This document shows, one piece after another, positions 62,518 through 64,000 of a DNA stretch of 64,000 bases (within the stretch, counting starts at the first letter, position 1; each line of letters starts with the position of its first letter). The notes beneath the pieces were generated by a model, which was given only the letters and a program-made list of their open reading frames with translations, made no database searches and was not told the DNA's origin. The DNA lies in NCBI GenBank assembly GCA_934643455.1, contig CAKUBV010000004.1, forward strand, positions 62,001 to 126,000, in the 5' to 3' direction. The translations under genes and the position numbers were made by a program. This stretch comes from Candidatus Proelusimicrobium excrementi. GTDB taxonomy: Bacteria > Elusimicrobiota > Elusimicrobia > Elusimicrobiales > Elusimicrobiaceae.

Positions 62518-63021
62518 ATGTCTGCAGCCGCCGCGTTAAAAATATTTGTTGATTTCGCAATGCTTGCGTGCTTTTTGTTTCTGTTCGCTTTGCCGGCGAC
62601 GGGTGTTTTTACGCACGAGGTTTTAGGTTCTTTCCTATTTGTTTTGTTTTTGCTCCACAACGCTTTAAATTACCGTTGGTACAAAGCTTTGTTTAAAGGC
62701 GGTTACGGGGCCGAGCGGATTTTGCGTACGTCGGTAAACGCCGCGCTTAAAAACCTTCCGCGTCTGGCTGGGTTTTGTCTGCGGGGCGCGTTTTTTTGTT
62801 TGGCTCTTTACGGCATAAAAGTGTTTTTTGCCGAGGAAATTTTTGCGAAACTGGCTTTTTATTATACCTTTTCCTTCAACGGAGCGGAACGCGGATTAAA
62901 TTGTTTTTGTTTGACGTATTTCTCTCTGATTTGCTTCTATGCGTCTTTGGGATATGCCGCTTTGTTTTTGATGGGAAAAACAGCACGCAAAAAACTTAAG
63001 TACGCGCCGTTTGGCACATAA
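62518..63021 (+). CDS. DUF4405-like membrane protein
   Basis: 167 residues, four hydrophobic segments. KIFVDFAMLACFLFLFALPA and HEVLGSFLFVLFLLHNALNYRWY with conserved His fit DUF4405/cytochrome b561-like small membrane proteins. The two His residues could bind heme, but this is not shown. GGAG lies 10 nt before the ATG. Ends in a shared terminator opposite the HdeD-like gene. Confidence 0.75.
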   Translation: MSAAAALKIFVDFAMLACFLFLFALPATGVFTHEVLGSFLFVLFLLHNALNYRWYKALFKGGYGAERILRTSVNAALKNLPRLAGFCLRGAFFCLALYGIKVFFAEEIFAKLAFYYTFSFNGAERGLNCFCLTYFSLICFYASLGYAALFLMGKTARKKLKYAPFGT

Positions 63022-63052
63022 AAATCCCCCGGCGTCTGACCGGGGGATTTGC
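63021..63052. terminator. Bidirectional terminator
   Basis: AAATCCCCCGG / CCGGGGGATTT with loop CGTCTGA, between the convergent DUF4405 and HdeD-like genes. Confidence 0.85.
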
Positions 63053-63056
63053 GTTT

Positions 63057-63587
63057 CTATTTCAATATTCTTTTGATAAATACGGCTTCCGCAATTGACA
63101 TCGCCCCCGCAAAAAGCAGGAACACGCTTACGTAAGCGGTTATGAACAATGCTCCGAAAACCGGGTAATAAATAATAAGGCACGCTATAACAAAGCCTAT
63201 TATCCCTGCGGCCAGCAATACGCCCCAATTAGTGAAGCCTCTTTTCTTTAAAGAAAACGCCGCCGCCACCTTGGACAGGCTTGTAAACATGGCCCAAAAG
63301 CCTATGATGAAAGGCAAGGCCAATGCCGTCGGCGTGATATTAAGAAGCAAAAACAAGCCTATTATCACGTCCGCTATACCGGCAAACAGGACCCAGCCGC
63401 GTTCTTCGGCCGTGTTGCCGATGAAAGCGGCCAGCTGAGCCGCGCCTGTTATCAGGATTGATATCCCCAAAAGAACGGCCAAGCTTTCCAAGGTTAACCC
63501 CGGATAAGCCAGCACCGTTATGCCGGCAAGAATGAATATAATCCCGGTAACGGTAAGCCAAATGCTTGATTTTGTACTTAGTAACAT
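63057..63587 (-). CDS. HdeD/DUF308 family membrane protein
   Basis: 176 residues with six short hydrophobic helices in pairs. GIIFILAGITVLAYPGLTLESLAVLLGISIL and the later GWVLFAGIADVIIGLFLLL show the internal repeat of the family (E. coli HdeD is linked to acid resistance). GGGG lies upstream of the ATG. Monocistronic. Confidence 0.88.
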   Translation of the reverse strand: MLLSTKSSIWLTVTGIIFILAGITVLAYPGLTLESLAVLLGISILITGAAQLAAFIGNTAEERGWVLFAGIADVIIGLFLLLNITPTALALPFIIGFWAMFTSLSKVAAAFSLKKRGFTNWGVLLAAGIIGFVIACLIIYYPVFGALFITAYVSVFLLFAGAMSIAEAVFIKRILK

Positions 63588-64000
63588 AATTGCTACCCCC
63601 TTATAAGACCTTCTCTAATTATAACCCTTATGCCTATATATTCAAGGGTTTTATATTATGGCGCATTTTGTTTAAATGTTTTTGTATTTGAAATTAACAA
63701 AATAAAAAGTCCTAGTTCCAGGCGTTTGCGGGGAAGGAATACCGGGGTAAACGCGCCGAAGGCGGAGGTATCCGACTGAGCAAACAACAAAGAAATAGGG
63801 CTTTTTAGTAAGAAAACTGGCGGAGAGGGTAGTGTAGACATCAAAATGCTGATGATTGCTTTCTTCCAAATTCCCTGCCAAACAGGGGAAATACAGGGAA
63901 AATATTAATTTTTAGGGCTTTTTCCGCAGCTTTTTGACTTATCTTTCCTATACATTTGATATAAGTTCCCTAAAATATGGAACAGAGAATTAATAGAAAA
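63588..64000. other. Non-coding right end of the window
   Basis: No credible gene. It holds a long palindrome at 63704-63806 (listed separately). The two overlapping minus-strand open frames here follow that palindrome and have no ribosome site or family match. An A/T-rich stretch follows to the window edge. Confidence 0.6.
63704..63806 (-). repeat. Diverged single copy of the hairpin-repeat family
   Basis: On the minus strand, arms AAAAAGCCCTATTTC...GTTTGC and GCAAACG...GAACTAGGACTTTTT pair. The apex has CTCAGTCGGATACC and GGTATTCCTTC, the same two boxes as in the array units (CAGTCGGATAC and GTATACCTTC), around CCGCC-TTC-GGCG. The copy is about 103 bp, shorter than the array units, and lacks the GGCTAGCAA and CACGCCGGTTAAG boundaries. 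Confidence 0.65.

Noticed and set aside
63656..63881. Two overlapping minus-strand frames of 62 and 69 residues at the right end
   Set aside because: They run through the palindrome at 63704-63806 and have no ribosome site; residues look arbitrary.

Overview
The window reads as a chromosomal segment of a small-genome, Gram-negative-type anaerobe with about 45-50 % GC. The best guess is the phylum Elusimicrobiota (gut or 'Elusimicrobium-like' lineage). This is an inference from gene content: a biotin-dependent sodium-pumping decarboxylase operon, a DUF4912 + GH57 pair, PilT with a GYF-like acidic membrane protein, remnants of a Cys-rich pilin-like tail, and no sporulation genes other than a SpoIID-like hydrolase. 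The code is standard (UAA, UAG and UGA all end intact genes). Most of the window is densely packed housekeeping operons with frequent ATGA overlaps.

Layout. 1-3.7 kb: birA (partial)-oadG-oadA-oadB, i.e. a biotin ligase plus its target, a Na+-pumping decarboxylase. 3.8-7.6 kb: thrC, DUF4912 and a GH57 branching-enzyme-like gene. 7.7-16.2 kb: mostly minus-strand DNA maintenance and stress genes (recG, xer, recA, clpC) around one orphan secreted protein. 16.3-20.1 kb: tmk-holB-metG-dedA. 20.1-21.5 kb: a tandem array of about 183-bp hairpin repeats, then a dead Cys-rich gene. 21.5-24.9 kb: a minus-strand operon of a short asparaginase, a membrane phosphoesterase and a NagZ-like GH3. 25.0-30.8 kb: gltX, GYF-like, pilT, TPR. 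30.8-31.8 kb: a second hairpin array, invaded by a 276-bp fold-back element. 31.8-38.2 kb: the minus-strand operon yebC-ruvC-ruvA-ruvB-spoIID-queA-tgt. 38.3-40.1 kb: tRNA-Arg(UCG), a CpXC protein and a CCA-adding enzyme. 40.5-54.0 kb: a long plus-strand run (site-2 protease, trpS, scpA, scpB, glgA, phoA-like, ftsX-like, envC-like, ctp, tsaD, an unsecreted solute-binding-like protein, a GAF-GGDEF cyclase, crcB). 54.0-57.9 kb: minus-strand orphan genes, OsmC and a DEAD-box helicase. 57.9-61.0 kb: a nonsense-interrupted MFS gene and a MerR/flavoprotein regulon with two matching MerR-type promoters. 61.0-64.0 kb: an AGCS symporter, DUF4405, an HdeD-like protein and a diverged third hairpin repeat.

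The most unusual content is a family of long imperfect-palindrome repeats. At least three complete units in array 1, one complete and one interrupted unit in array 2, and a diverged single copy near 63.75 kb share boundary and apex motifs. Their stem arms differ in sequence yet stay complementary, so the fold appears to be what selection keeps. Both arrays sit between convergent genes and end in a 231-bp tail carrying two small hairpins. I do not recognise this family. A second theme is promoter structure: seven genes have a -10-like hexamer only 6-9 nt before the ATG and no Shine-Dalgarno, which suggests leaderless transcripts.
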